Source: Finegoldia magna (GTDB taxonomy: Bacteria > Bacillota > Clostridia > Tissierellales > Peptoniphilaceae). Taken from it: a stretch of 64,000 nt of DNA. Made by a program: the position numbers and the translations under genes. The stretch lies in NCBI RefSeq assembly GCF_003182075.1, contig NZ_QGTH01000002.1:50397-114396 (forward strand), given 5' to 3'. The notes below the pieces were generated by a model. The model had not been told where the DNA came from. It saw nothing but the letters and a program-made list of their open reading frames with translations, and did no database searches. Positions 36,260 through 45,307 of this stretch are shown in pieces. Position 1 is the first letter of the stretch; each line of letters begins with the position of its first letter.

Positions 36260-37945
36260 ATGAAATTTACAGAATACAAATACACTAGACCTAACTTCGA
36301 AGAAGATAAGAAAAAGGTCGAAGATTTTATCAAAAGATTTAACGATTCCACAACTTCTGAAGAACAAATCAAAATCATGGAAGAAATGGACAAATACAAG
36401 AAAACATTAAGCACTAATGTCAACCTTGCCTACATTCGTCACACGATCGATACAAATGATGACTTCTACAAAGAAGAACAAGATTTCTTGGATGAATACA
36501 TGCCACATTATTCAGTGCTTGACACTAAAATGTACGAAGCAATCGACAACTCCAAATTCAAAGACGAATTGGTTAAACATTTCGGACAACATTTATTTGA
36601 CTTAATAAGCTGTCAATTGATTTTTAATGAAAAGGCTGTTCCTTTTAAGCAAAAAGAAAACCAATTAACTACTAAATACAACAAATTAATAGCATCTGCT
36701 CAAATCGAATTTGACAATAAAACATTGACATTGTCACAAATGGCTCCTTACACACAATCAAAAGATCGTGATGAAAGAAAAGATGCCACAAGAAAAATCT
36801 CAGAATTTTTCGCAGAACATGAAAAAGAAATCGATGATATTTACGATGAAATGGTTCACGTTAGAACAGATATGGCTAAAGCTTTGGGATTTGATTCATA
36901 CATTGAATACCAATACAAATCATTAATGAGAACTGATTACGACAAGAATGATGTTGCAAAATACAGAGAATTTGTCAAAAAATACGTAACACCAGTTTAT
37001 CTTGAATTGAGAAAGAAACAATCAAAGAGAATTGGCATTGAAGATATGAAAGCTTACGATAACAACGTAATGTTCACTGATGGTAACGCAAAACCTCACG
37101 GAGAAAAAGACTTCTTGGTAGATAACGCTAAGAAAATGTACTCAGAATTGTCACCAGAAACTAAAAAATTCTTCGATTTTATGTATGAAAGAGAATTATT
37201 CGATTTGGAAAGCAAAAAAGGTAAAGAAGGCGGAGGATATTGTACTACAATTGAAGATTATGAATCTCCATTCATCTTCGCAAACTTCAACGGAACTACT
37301 CACGATGTCGAAGTAATGACTCACGAAGCAGGTCATGCATTCCAATCTTATACTTCAATGGACGGAAGAATTTTCGAATACATCTGGCCAACATTTGAAG
37401 CTTGTGAAATCCACTCAATGAGTATGGAATTTTTGACATGGCCATGGATGGAATTGTTCTTCGAAGAAGAAACTAACAAATTCAAATTCTCTCACTTAGA
37501 TGGAGCTATCAGTTTCATTCCTTACGGTGTAACTATCGACCATTTCCAACACTTCGTATACGAAAATCCAGATGCAACAGCTGAAGAAAGAAAAGCAAAA
37601 TACCACGAAATAGAATTGATGTATCGTCCAAACTTGGATTATGATGATGAATTCTTGGAAAAAGGAACTTGGTGGTACAGACAAGGTCACATCTTCAATA
37701 ACCCATTCTATTACATTGATTACACATTGGCACAAGTTTGCGCATTCCAATTCTTATTGAAATCAAGAAAGAATCGAGAAGAAGCATTCAAAGATTACCT
37801 TGAAATCTGTAAAGTTGGTGGAAGCCAATCATTCTTCGGAATAATGAAAGCTGGTAACATCAAAAACCCAATGAACGATGGAGTTCTTGAAGAAATCCTT
37901 CCACAATTATTGGAAATATTAGACGAAATAGAAAAAGAATTATAA
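36260..37945 (+). CDS. M3 family oligoendopeptidase (PepF-like)
   Basis: Cytoplasmic zinc peptidase of 561 residues that cleaves short peptides. MTHEAGHAFQSYTSM near residue 355 contains the HExxH zinc motif as H-E-A-G-H. The third ligand Glu is in FEACEIHSMSMEFLTWPW about 25 residues later. GGGYCTTIEDYESPFIFANFNGT is the conserved substrate-binding block. Followed by a strong terminator. Suits an amino-acid-fermenting organism that consumes peptides released by surface proteases. Confidence 0.95.
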   Translation: MKFTEYKYTRPNFEEDKKKVEDFIKRFNDSTTSEEQIKIMEEMDKYKKTLSTNVNLAYIRHTIDTNDDFYKEEQDFLDEYMPHYSVLDTKMYEAIDNSKFKDELVKHFGQHLFDLISCQLIFNEKAVPFKQKENQLTTKYNKLIASAQIEFDNKTLTLSQMAPYTQSKDRDERKDATRKISEFFAEHEKEIDDIYDEMVHVRTDMAKALGFDSYIEYQYKSLMRTDYDKNDVAKYREFVKKYVTPVYLELRKKQSKRIGIEDMKAYDNNVMFTDGNAKPHGEKDFLVDNAKKMYSELSPETKKFFDFMYERELFDLESKKGKEGGGYCTTIEDYESPFIFANFNGTTHDVEVMTHEAGHAFQSYTSMDGRIFEYIWPTFEACEIHSMSMEFLTWPWMELFFEEETNKFKFSHLDGAISFIPYGVTIDHFQHFVYENPDATAEERKAKYHEIELMYRPNLDYDDEFLEKGTWWYRQGHIFNNPFYYIDYTLAQVCAFQFLLKSRKNREEAFKDYLEICKVGGSQSFFGIMKAGNIKNPMNDGVLEEILPQLLEILDEIEKEL

Positions 37946-37950
37946 TTTTG

Positions 37951-37978
37951 AGAGTGGACTATGTCCACTCTTTTTTTG
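37951..37978 (+). terminator. Terminator after the oligoendopeptidase gene
   Basis: A 9-bp stem AGAGTGGAC / GTCCACTCT with a 3-nt loop and a run of seven T. Confidence 0.93.
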
Positions 37979-38045
37979 TATATAAGAATTGTTTTTTTTA
38001 TAAAACGTTATATAATTAAATTAAATAAAAAGTTTGGAGGCTTTT

Positions 38046-38351
38046 ATGAAACGTAGCAAATTATTTGTAATTTTTTTATGTGCTGTAATGACGTTCTCAT
38101 TCACAATGTGTAAGAGTAAAACTATGTATTCTTACAATCCGTATTCTGAAAGATACGGCATTGATTCTGATGATGATTTGAAAAAGGCTATGCAGTCCAT
38201 GAAAGAAAACGAAGATTATCCAATTTACAAGGATGGTCAAGAAGAATCCAAAATCCACAGACAATATCTATTGGATTTGTATGATAAAAATGATTTGTCA
38301 GCTATAAAAACCTATATTGATAACAATAAATTAATATTAGGAAAGAATTAG
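38046..38351 (+). CDS. Small secreted or membrane-attached hypothetical
   Basis: 101 residues, unrecognised. The ATG at 38046 has GGAGG 5 nt upstream; the in-frame ATG 12 bp earlier does not. The N-terminus MKRSKLFVIFLCAVMTFSFTMC is a signal peptide with a Cys where a lipobox Cys would be, but the preceding residues (FTM) fit the lipobox poorly. The mature part is hydrophilic, Asp/Lys-rich, without known motifs. A promoter with TTGTTT (37989), 16 nt and TATAAT (38011) is visible. Confidence 0.7.
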   Translation: MKRSKLFVIFLCAVMTFSFTMCKSKTMYSYNPYSERYGIDSDDDLKKAMQSMKENEDYPIYKDGQEESKIHRQYLLDLYDKNDLSAIKTYIDNNKLILGKN

Positions 38352-38354
38352 AAA

Positions 38355-38381
38355 AAGACACTCTATTTTTGTGAGTGTCTT
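38355..38381. terminator. Bidirectional terminator between converging genes
   Basis: A 9-bp stem AAGACACTC / GAGTGTCTT between the small secreted protein (plus) and radA (minus), with A- and T-rich flanks. Confidence 0.85.
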
Positions 38382-39743
38382 CTAAAATATATCTGATATT
38401 ACAGATCTTATACTATCAAATTGTTTGATTTCAAGATCGTATTTTTGTGTTAGATTTGTGTTTTGTGAGATGTAAACTTTTTTGTATCCCAATCTTTCGA
38501 TTTCTTTTAATCTGGTTTCTATTTGTGGAACTCTTTTGATTTCTCCTGTCAATCCAACTTCTCCAATGAACACAACATCAGATGGAATTGGTTTGTTCAT
38601 AAGTGATGATGCAATTGCCATTATTATGGACAAATTCACGGATTGTTCTTGGATTTTGATTCCTCCTGTGGTTTTGATGATGACATTCTTGTCGTACATA
38701 TTCATTCCAGCGCGTTCTTCCAAGATAGAAATCAACGTATTCAATTGGTCTTTACGAAGGCTATCCCCTATTCTTTGAGGATACGGAGTGAATGATTTGG
38801 ACACCAATGCTTCAACTTCGACAACCAAAATTCGTGACCCTTCTTTTATTACAGAAAGCGCTGCACCATTTACATCTTTTTTCCTTTTCGTGACGAAATA
38901 ATCAGACGCATCGGTGATTTCTTTTATTCCATCTTCTTGCATATTAAACAGTCCAATCTCTCCAGTTCGACCGAATCTATTTTTTGTCGTTGTCAACAAT
39001 CTCAATGGATCGTCACTTTCACCTTCCAAATAAAGCACAGTATCCACCAAGTGTTCAAGCGTTCTAAGCCCTGCCATTTCGTCTGATTTTGTCATATGCC
39101 CAACCATAATCGCAAGAGTTGGTTTTTCGGGATTTTTGCAGATTTCTACAATTTTATTCGCACATTCAACAGTTTGCACAGGAGAGCCTGGACGTGAAGT
39201 GTACTCACGAAGCTGAAATGTTTGAATACTATCCAAGAAAATCACATCCGGTTTTATTTTGTGAATAGAATCCAAAGCGTTGTCCATGCTTGTCGTTGAA
39301 ATTAACCAAATATTTTCCGGGATTTTTTCCATAGTTCTCATCGCGCGTTGTTTGATTTGAGATGTGGATTCTTCTCCAGAAATGTAGAGAACTTTTATAT
39401 TTTTAGAAGCCAAATCATTTGCTAGTTCAAGTAGCAAAGTTGATTTTCCAGCTCCTGGTCTTGCAGTTAGAATTGACACGGAATCTCTGACAAGTCCCCC
39501 ACCAAAAACTCTGTTCAATTCAGTAATCGACGATTGAATTCTTTCCGACGAATCAATCTTTACATCGACCAATTTAACCGCTTTTGAAGATTTGGTCGAA
39601 CTTGTTGTTCTAGTATTTGATTTTTCATCTATGATTTCTTGTTCTTGCATAGAACCCCAGCTGTTACAACTGGGGCATTTTCCTATCCACATGGCTTGCT
39701 CGTAGCCACAATTTTTGCACACGTATTTTGTTTTCTTTTTCAT
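38382..39743 (-). CDS. radA: DNA repair protein RadA (Sms)
   Basis: RecA-like helicase that processes recombination branches. 453 residues: N-terminal zinc finger CKNCGYEQAMWIGKCPSCNSWG. Walker A in ARPGAGKSTLLLELA near residue 95, KNRFGRTGEIG (the RadA motif KNRFG) and a C-terminal Lon-like domain with IKEGSRILVVEVEALV. Last gene of the ctsR operon, one base after clpC, a common Firmicutes order. Confidence 0.96.
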   Translation of the reverse strand: MKKKTKYVCKNCGYEQAMWIGKCPSCNSWGSMQEQEIIDEKSNTRTTSSTKSSKAVKLVDVKIDSSERIQSSITELNRVFGGGLVRDSVSILTARPGAGKSTLLLELANDLASKNIKVLYISGEESTSQIKQRAMRTMEKIPENIWLISTTSMDNALDSIHKIKPDVIFLDSIQTFQLREYTSRPGSPVQTVECANKIVEICKNPEKPTLAIMVGHMTKSDEMAGLRTLEHLVDTVLYLEGESDDPLRLLTTTKNRFGRTGEIGLFNMQEDGIKEITDASDYFVTKRKKDVNGAALSVIKEGSRILVVEVEALVSKSFTPYPQRIGDSLRKDQLNTLISILEERAGMNMYDKNVIIKTTGGIKIQEQSVNLSIIMAIASSLMNKPIPSDVVFIGEVGLTGEIKRVPQIETRLKEIERLGYKKVYISQNTNLTQKYDLEIKQFDSIRSVISDIF

Positions 39744-39744
39744 A

Positions 39745-42165
39745 TTATTGTTTCACAGTCTTTTTGCGTCTTACATATCTTCTAAAGCTAACCTTGTCGT
39801 TAACCACAGTTATAGTTGTTTTTCTATTTTTGTCGATATCTCCGTTCAGAATCTTGTCGGCAAGTTCATTTTCAATATCCGTTCTGATAAGTCTTTCAAG
39901 TGGTCTTGCTCCGAATTTCTTGTCGTATCCTTTGTCTACAAGATAATCCAAGATTTTTTCGTCATACGAAATTATCAAATCATTCTTCGCCATTCTCTCA
40001 ACCAATTCATCCATCATTAATCCAGCAATTTCTTTTATATTTTCCTTGTTCAAATTGCTAAACACGATAACATCGTCTAATCTATTCATAAATTCTGGCT
40101 TGAACATCGACTTCATTGCATTGTTGATAGTCTCTTTGTTTCTGTTGTATTCATCAACTTCAACATCTTCTGCTGTATTAAACCCAATTACGTTTTTGCT
40201 TTCAAGTTCACTTGCGCCAATGTTTGATGTCATTATGATTACAGTATCTTTGAAATTTACCACGCGTCCTTTGGAATCTGTAAGTCTACCGTCGTCCAAA
40301 ACTTGCAAAAGCGTGTTGAAAACATCTGGATGAGCCTTTTCGATTTCATCAAACAAAATAACAGAGTATGGTTTCGTACGCACCATATCAGTTAATTGTC
40401 CACCATCATCGTGGCCAACATATCCTGGAGGAGATCCTATCAGTTTTGATACGGAGTGTTTTTCCATATATTCTGTCATGTCAATTCTAATCATCGCATT
40501 CTCATCATTGAACAATTCCTTAGCAAGTTTCTTTGCCAAATATGTTTTACCAACACCAGTTGGTCCGACAAACACAAATGAACCAATTGGTTTGTTCGGA
40601 TTTTTGAGTCCAACACGTGCTCTTTTAATTGCATTGGAAATAGAATCAATAGCCTTGTCTTGTCCGATGACAACTTTTTTCAAATTATCAGCCAAGAACA
40701 AATATTTTTGTGATTCTGATTCTGTTAGCTTAGACACTGGAACTTTTGCCCAGCGTGACACGATATTTGCTATTTCATCGAATCCAATTTCCAATTTGTT
40801 TTCGTCTTGGTTTTCTTCTTCCATTTCTGCTTCTACTTCCTTGATTGCATCTCTTTTTTCTGCTGCAAGTAAAAAGTCAGAATTTTGAATAGCTTCTTGT
40901 TTCTCTTCTTCTAATTCTTCTAGAATTTTCGCATAATTTTTGCCACCAGTGAAGTTTTTCACTCTAACCATCGATTGAGCTTCATCTATTAAATCTATTG
41001 CCTTGTCTGGCAAATATCTGTCGTTCAAATATCTGTGCGATAATTCAACACTCGCTTTGATTGCTTCGTCACTAATTAGAACGTGATGGTGTGATTCGTA
41101 TTTGTCCTTCAATCCTTCAATAACTTGAATAGAATCCGAAACAGAAGGCTCATCTACCATGATAGTTTGAAGTCTTCTCTCAAAAGCTTGGTCCTTTTCG
41201 ATAGTTTTTCTGTATTCATTGATAGTTGTAGCTCCGATTATTTGCAAATCGCCTCTCGCCAATGATGGTTTCAAAATATTTGATGCATCCAATGCGCCCT
41301 CTGCACCACCAGCGCCCATCAACGAATGAAGTTCATCTATAAACAAAATTTTGTTTTCAGAATTTGACAAAGTATCGATAACTTTTTTGATTCTTTCTTC
41401 AAAATCTCCTCTGTATTTTGTTCCAGCCAACAACGCTGCCAAATCCAATGACAAAATCTCCTTGTCCTTGAAAATATCATTCACATCGCCGTTGACAATC
41501 TTTACAGCCAAACCTTCCACGATAGCAGTCTTTCCGACACCAGGATTTCCAATCAACACAGGGTTATTCTTTTTACGTCTAAGAAGAACTTGAATAATCC
41601 TTTCGATTTCGTCCTCACGACCGATACATGGATCGATCTTTCCTTCTTTCGCCAATTCGTTCAAATTCTTAGTGTACTTTTCAATTTCACTTGGCTTAGA
41701 AGAATTAGCTGACGAGTCGTTGACATCTCCCTGTTCTCTCTTCATCTTCATGAAGAAATATTTGCGAAGTTCCGCTGTCAATTTCATAATATCCACGCCT
41801 GTTTTTTTCATCAAATGATTAGCGTAGTTAGAACTATCCATGCAAAGCGCTGCCATAATGTGTTCTGGAGTAATCGCCCTTTCTCCGTAAGTGTTGGACA
41901 ATCCCACAGCTTGAGTGATTATTTCTTCAAGTTTCGGGCTAATTCTTTGATTAGTTTCCTTGCTGTCTCCATAACCCAACTCATCTATAATTAAATTTCT
42001 AATTTTTTCGTAATTTCCACCGTGTTTTTTCAAATATTGAGACGCCTTGAAATCAAACTTGAACATAGCAAGTAGCACATGCTCCACTCCAAGATCCGCG
42101 TGCTTCAAACTAATTGCCTCATACACAGCCTCAGTTCTTAAATTATAAATATCTGATTTTCTCAA
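39745..42165 (-). CDS. clpC: ATP-dependent Clp protease ATPase ClpC
   Basis: Hsp100 unfoldase feeding ClpP. 806 residues: N-terminal Clp-N repeats (1-145), first AAA+ with Walker A LIGNPGVGKTAIVEGLA near 205 and Walker B ILFIDELHSL, a UVR-containing middle domain near 425, and a second AAA+ with FVGPTGVGKTYLAKKLA near 545 and VILFDEIEKAHPDV. The tail is short and basic. It overlaps mcsB by 4 bp. Regulated by CtsR through the operator at 44,234. Confidence 0.97.
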   Translation of the reverse strand: MRKSDIYNLRTEAVYEAISLKHADLGVEHVLLAMFKFDFKASQYLKKHGGNYEKIRNLIIDELGYGDSKETNQRISPKLEEIITQAVGLSNTYGERAITPEHIMAALCMDSSNYANHLMKKTGVDIMKLTAELRKYFFMKMKREQGDVNDSSANSSKPSEIEKYTKNLNELAKEGKIDPCIGREDEIERIIQVLLRRKKNNPVLIGNPGVGKTAIVEGLAVKIVNGDVNDIFKDKEILSLDLAALLAGTKYRGDFEERIKKVIDTLSNSENKILFIDELHSLMGAGGAEGALDASNILKPSLARGDLQIIGATTINEYRKTIEKDQAFERRLQTIMVDEPSVSDSIQVIEGLKDKYESHHHVLISDEAIKASVELSHRYLNDRYLPDKAIDLIDEAQSMVRVKNFTGGKNYAKILEELEEEKQEAIQNSDFLLAAEKRDAIKEVEAEMEEENQDENKLEIGFDEIANIVSRWAKVPVSKLTESESQKYLFLADNLKKVVIGQDKAIDSISNAIKRARVGLKNPNKPIGSFVFVGPTGVGKTYLAKKLAKELFNDENAMIRIDMTEYMEKHSVSKLIGSPPGYVGHDDGGQLTDMVRTKPYSVILFDEIEKAHPDVFNTLLQVLDDGRLTDSKGRVVNFKDTVIIMTSNIGASELESKNVIGFNTAEDVEVDEYNRNKETINNAMKSMFKPEFMNRLDDVIVFSNLNKENIKEIAGLMMDELVERMAKNDLIISYDEKILDYLVDKGYDKKFGARPLERLIRTDIENELADKILNGDIDKNRKTTITVVNDKVSFRRYVRRKKTVKQ

Positions 42166-43157
42166 TTTTTCACCTGTCTTTCCAAAGTATCCTTGATGAT
42201 TTCGCTTCTCAAAACACCAATGTTTTGATTCAATTTATTGTTTTCGCGAAATTTTTCAAGCTTCAACTTATTTGTCTTATCGTACAAGTCCAGAATATCA
42301 TCTACATTGAAACCATCGACTATGCCAAAATCGATAGCTATCAGTAAATCTCCAATCCTGTTCATTCCTTCAATTTCATCCAAAACTCTTGAATATTTTA
42401 GCATCGACACGCTTCTCAAAAGGTCATCCTTAAACTCAGGATTATTTTCGAATAAAATGCGTCTGTTTTCAATTTCCTTTCTAGAAATCGAATCAATCAA
42501 AAGCGTCATATCATTGATAATATATTCAGGATCCATCAAATGACCATTAGTCGTAAGCCTGTAAATAGAACTTTTCGTATTAGAATTGAAGGCTTTCTCA
42601 AACATATATCCTCTGTATCTTGCAACATCTTGAATATCATCAATCTTGTTGAAATACTCTAAAGCCTTCAAGTTCATACACACGCTTACATCCATCATAC
42701 ATCCCGAATCGTAGAAATCATCTGACAAATATCCAAAATCAATATCAAAAGCAAAGTTCAATTTATCATTCAATTTTTCTTCAATATTCAGACATTTTTC
42801 GTAAATATCTCTTAAATTTTTCCCAAAATCGTAAGCAGTAATACAAATGTGGTCATTATCTGCCAAAGTAAACACGCATTTTTTATCGCTATTTATGATA
42901 ACTTCAGGAGACACATCCTCATAATAAGCACTGGAAATGTATCCTTGTTTTCTCAGATAATCTCTGTTCGTACTTTTAGTATCCTTAAAAGAATAAACGC
43001 TAGACTCCTTCAAATATTCCAGATTATTCAATTCTTTTTTAATATCTGATTTCATATCGTCGCAAGAATCCGTATCTATAACCAACATAAAATTATAGTC
43101 CGACAAATTTCTTCTCAACGACACATCAGATTTCATTACAACACTTGAATTATTCAT
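42162..43157 (-). CDS. mcsB: Degenerate McsB (protein-arginine kinase family)
   Basis: Occupies the mcsB slot and aligns to it across its 331 residues. The N-terminal SSVVMKSDVSLRRNLSDYNF matches VVLSSRIRLARN, DNDHICITAYDFGKNL matches EEDHIRIQ, and the end LKYSRVLDEIEGMNRIGDLLIAIDFGI matches the McsB C-terminal domain. Catalytic features are gone: the SCPTNVGTG segment with the essential Cys reads SDDFYDSGC, and the SSRIRLAR nucleotide-binding Ser/Arg residues and the GEGSEA loop are lost. Probably a pseudokinase that may still act as a ClpC adaptor with McsA. Phosphoarginine marking by this protein is unlikely. Confidence 0.85.
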   Translation of the reverse strand: MNNSSVVMKSDVSLRRNLSDYNFMLVIDTDSCDDMKSDIKKELNNLEYLKESSVYSFKDTKSTNRDYLRKQGYISSAYYEDVSPEVIINSDKKCVFTLADNDHICITAYDFGKNLRDIYEKCLNIEEKLNDKLNFAFDIDFGYLSDDFYDSGCMMDVSVCMNLKALEYFNKIDDIQDVARYRGYMFEKAFNSNTKSSIYRLTTNGHLMDPEYIINDMTLLIDSISRKEIENRRILFENNPEFKDDLLRSVSMLKYSRVLDEIEGMNRIGDLLIAIDFGIVDGFNVDDILDLYDKTNKLKLEKFRENNKLNQNIGVLRSEIIKDTLERQVKN

Positions 43158-43749
43158 AACATTTTTCCCTATACTCTTGTAATTTCAATTCCAAATCGTC
43201 AATCTTCGTTTGAATATCGTGACACTTTTCAAATTCCTCATTATCCATTGCAATGAAAAGCTCATCAGACAAGCTATCCAACTTCTCCAAAATTTCCTTT
43301 GCCTTTTCAAAATTCTTAGGGAATTTGCCCCTGTAATATTTTGGATAGCTTTTAGAATTTCTCTTATCCATTATGAAATCTCTGAAATGATCGTAACAAT
43401 ATTTGCAACCAATCGATGAATAATTCTTCAACTCATCAAACGGCATATTGCACACTGGACACACACTCTTATCGTCAGCATCTTTCTTTGAAGATTCTTG
43501 TACCTTTTCAAAAGGCAAATGTTCCACCACATCAGAAATTTGCTTTGCGATTTCTTCAAAAAGCTCCTTGTTTTCGTTCAATTCTTGATCAGAATCAAAC
43601 TTAAAATCAGAATTCGAAATAATCTCATTCTTCAAATTATTCATATATTCTTCATAGCAATCATGACACAAATTCACATCACGAGCACCAAATGGCCCCA
43701 CGATTTTAACTTGAATAAAAGCAGGTTTGCCACAATTATCGCAATTCAT
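43150..43749 (-). CDS. mcsA: McsA-like zinc-finger protein, ClpC/CtsR cofactor
   Basis: 199 residues with two zinc sites, CDNCGKPA...LCHDCYEEY at the N-terminus and CPVCNMPFDELK...GCKYCYDHF in the middle. The C-terminal UVR motif (LSDELFIAMDNEEFEKCHDIQTKIDDL) is of the type shared by McsA, UvrB and ClpC. It modulates McsB and ClpC. It overlaps mcsB by 8 bp and follows ctsR. Zinc ligands are intact, in contrast to the decayed McsB. Confidence 0.93.
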   Translation of the reverse strand: MNCDNCGKPAFIQVKIVGPFGARDVNLCHDCYEEYMNNLKNEIISNSDFKFDSDQELNENKELFEEIAKQISDVVEHLPFEKVQESSKKDADDKSVCPVCNMPFDELKNYSSIGCKYCYDHFRDFIMDKRNSKSYPKYYRGKFPKNFEKAKEILEKLDSLSDELFIAMDNEEFEKCHDIQTKIDDLELKLQEYREKCYE

Positions 43750-43759
43750 ATAATCACCT

Positions 43760-44221
43760 CTATCTCATAAAAGCCAATAACATATTCTTCAATAAATCAG
43801 CCCTCAGAATATTCCTGTCATTAAAATCCACCTTCGACAAAGTATTATCCTCTAAAGCGTGAACCATAACCAAAGCTTCCCTTTCAGTTATCAATTCCTC
43901 ATCCAAAAGCATATTAATAATATTATTCGACTTATCCTTTGTAATTCTATCTCCAATAACATTTTCGACAATCTCCTTAATCGGATTACTGTCTTCAATT
44001 GTTAATTTTATTATTTTAACATATCCACTTCCACCGCGTCTACTTTCAATATAATAACCCTTGTACGGAGTAAATCTAGTAGTCAGAACGTAATTAATTT
44101 GCGATGGAGCACAATTAAACTGATTGGCAAGATCATTTCTTCCGATTTCGATGAAATCATCGTCAGTGTTACTCAACAACTGCTTCAAAAAAGCTTCAAT
44201 GCTGTTACTAAGCCCTGCCAT
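43760..44221 (-). CDS. ctsR: Transcriptional repressor CtsR
   Basis: Heat-sensing repressor of clp genes, 153 residues. N-terminal winged helix-turn-helix (LANQFNCAPSQINYVLTTRFT), then the beta-wing YIESRRGGSGYVKI, whose RGGGGY-type glycine loop is the heat sensor; here it reads RRGGSGY. First gene of the operon, with a CtsR box between promoter and start, so the operon is autoregulated. Confidence 0.96.
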   Translation of the reverse strand: MAGLSNSIEAFLKQLLSNTDDDFIEIGRNDLANQFNCAPSQINYVLTTRFTPYKGYYIESRRGGSGYVKIIKLTIEDSNPIKEIVENVIGDRITKDKSNNIINMLLDEELITEREALVMVHALEDNTLSKVDFNDRNILRADLLKNMLLAFMR

Positions 44222-44233
44222 ACTATCACCTCT

Positions 44234-44250
44234 TTTGACTTTCTCTGACT
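44234..44250 (-). promoter_or_regulatory. CtsR operator
   Basis: On the minus strand AGTCAGA-GAA-AGTCAAA, matching the tandem heptad consensus RGTCAAA-NAN-RGTCAAA with one mismatch. It lies 13 nt upstream of the ctsR ATG. A further GGTCAAA half-site falls in the promoter spacer at 44292-44298. Confidence 0.8.
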
Positions 44251-44279
44251 AATTAAATAAAAAAATTTATCTTTCTTAA

Positions 44280-44308
44280 ATTATACCATCTTTGACCTTT
44301 CACTTCAA
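44280..44308 (-). promoter_or_regulatory. Promoter of the ctsR operon
   Basis: Minus-strand TTGAAG (44308-44303), a 17-nt spacer containing GGTCAAA, and TATAAT (44285-44280). Confidence 0.75.
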
Positions 44309-44351
44309 CAAGAAAATCCTACAACATTTCTAATATTTTCAAAATAAAAAG

Positions 44352-44371
44352 GAAAGCTATTAAAGCTTCCC
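44352..44371 (-). terminator. Terminator after the hsdR remnant
   Basis: Minus-strand GGAAGCT / AGCTTTCC stem followed by TTTTTATTTT. Probably the original terminator of the type I restriction operon, now also serving the metallochaperone operon. Confidence 0.75.
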
Positions 44372-44379
44372 CAATTAAA

Positions 44380-44725
44380 TTATATTCCCACAAAAACTTC
44401 TACAATTTTTTCTATTTTTGTTAGTACAATTTGTTTTTTCTTTTCCCTTGCACCTTGTCTACGAGATGTTGGTGGCAAGATTTTATCCAATCCAGTACCA
44501 GCATAATCCACGAAACCTTTCGCAATTGATTTGTTGATAAAATGATATGCTCCTTCTTTTAATTTTTCTTCTTCAACAAGAACTTTGCCATTCTTTATCT
44601 GTAAAACCTTCCATATATTCTTCGTAGCTTTTTTCAAGAATAATATTTACACTGTTTTCATCGTCAAAAGTTTTTATAGCATCTTCTGTAGCCTTTTCCA
44701 AATCCCTGAAACACACAATATTTCC
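44380..44725 (-). pseudogene. Type I restriction endonuclease HsdR, C-terminal remnant
   Basis: Two reading frames together spell the end of HsdR. The upstream frame gives [20 protein letters not shown] and [15 protein letters not shown]. After a frameshift near 44,600 the lower frame (44380-44637) gives [16 protein letters not shown] and GTGLDKILPPTSRRQGAREK, ending EVFVGI. These match the C-terminal helical domain of HsdR, where E-E-E-K-L-K-E, G-T-D-I-D-K-I-M-P-P and K-K-K-Q motifs occur in this order. The motor and nuclease domains are absent. Non-functional. Confidence 0.8.
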
Positions 44726-44805
44726 AAAATTTTTAATTCTATAGTTTTTTATTATTTTTAATTTTATTACTGTTGTGACGTACTTTATAAATTATGTGTT
44801 GCAAA

Positions 44806-45306
44806 CTATTCTTTGCTATTTAATGCTCTATTGATGGTTTCTTGAATAAGAGGACTACAGCATTTACCCAAAGGATTGTTAATTTCGCACTTTCCATTTT
44901 TCATTGCCCCTGTAAGTCTAATAATATCTTTAATATTCTTTGCACCATCATCTAAAACAGCGTTTATAATTTGTTGCTCTGTAACTTGGTTGCAATAGCA
45001 TATATATTTGGGATTTGCATTCTTTTTAAACCATATAGGAACTTTTACCTCTTCCTTATAAAAAACTCTTTCATTGTTTATGTTATAATACACGACATCA
45101 CAATCTTCATTCATACATAAATAGTAAGTTTCTTCATCTACAACCTTTCCCCTAAGGTTTTCTGATACCATATGCTTTACAGTTATATTCTTAACCTTTT
45201 CTCCTATTTCGTAACATTTGGGGCAATTTTCTTTTTCTTCCACTGTACCAGTGGTTTTTTGTATTGAACCTCAGCAAGATTGATTTATCTTATTTTCTTG
45301 ACTCAC
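44806..45306 (-). CDS. Putative selenoprotein: CopZ-like Fe-S/Zn metallochaperone with Sec at codon 12
   Basis: From GTG at 45306 (AGGAGG 7 nt upstream, one base after the thioredoxin stop) the frame reads SQENKINQSC, then TGA (45273-45271), then GSIQKTTGTVEEKENCPKC and on for 154 codons to 44806. The family (iron-sulfur cluster-binding metallochaperones like the CopZ N-domain) begins with a Cys-Cys pair, then CPxC. Here TGA falls on the second Cys. Remaining cysteines are at 28, 31, 64, 69, 103, 105, 140, 149 and 150, the family pattern (CYC, NPLGKCC). Starting after the TGA would use a GTG at 45243 with no ribosome-binding site. A SECIS-like hairpin follows. A nonsense mutation is the alternative, but the intact downstream frame argues against it. 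Confidence 0.8.
45240..45273 (-). promoter_or_regulatory. Candidate bacterial SECIS element
   Basis: Starting at the in-frame TGA (45273), 21 nt separate it from an apical loop GGTAC. The loop is closed by the perfect stem CCACT / AGTGG (45254-45240). Bacterial SECIS elements need a short stem with G in the first loop positions about 16-37 nt after UGA, which this satisfies. Confidence 0.7.
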
Positions 45307-45307
45307 T

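Noticed and set aside
39748..39766. A third TTTCACAGTCT match to the direct-repeat tail
   Set aside because: It is part of the clpC C-terminal codons (KKTVK) and lacks the hairpin and the rest of the tail. Chance match.
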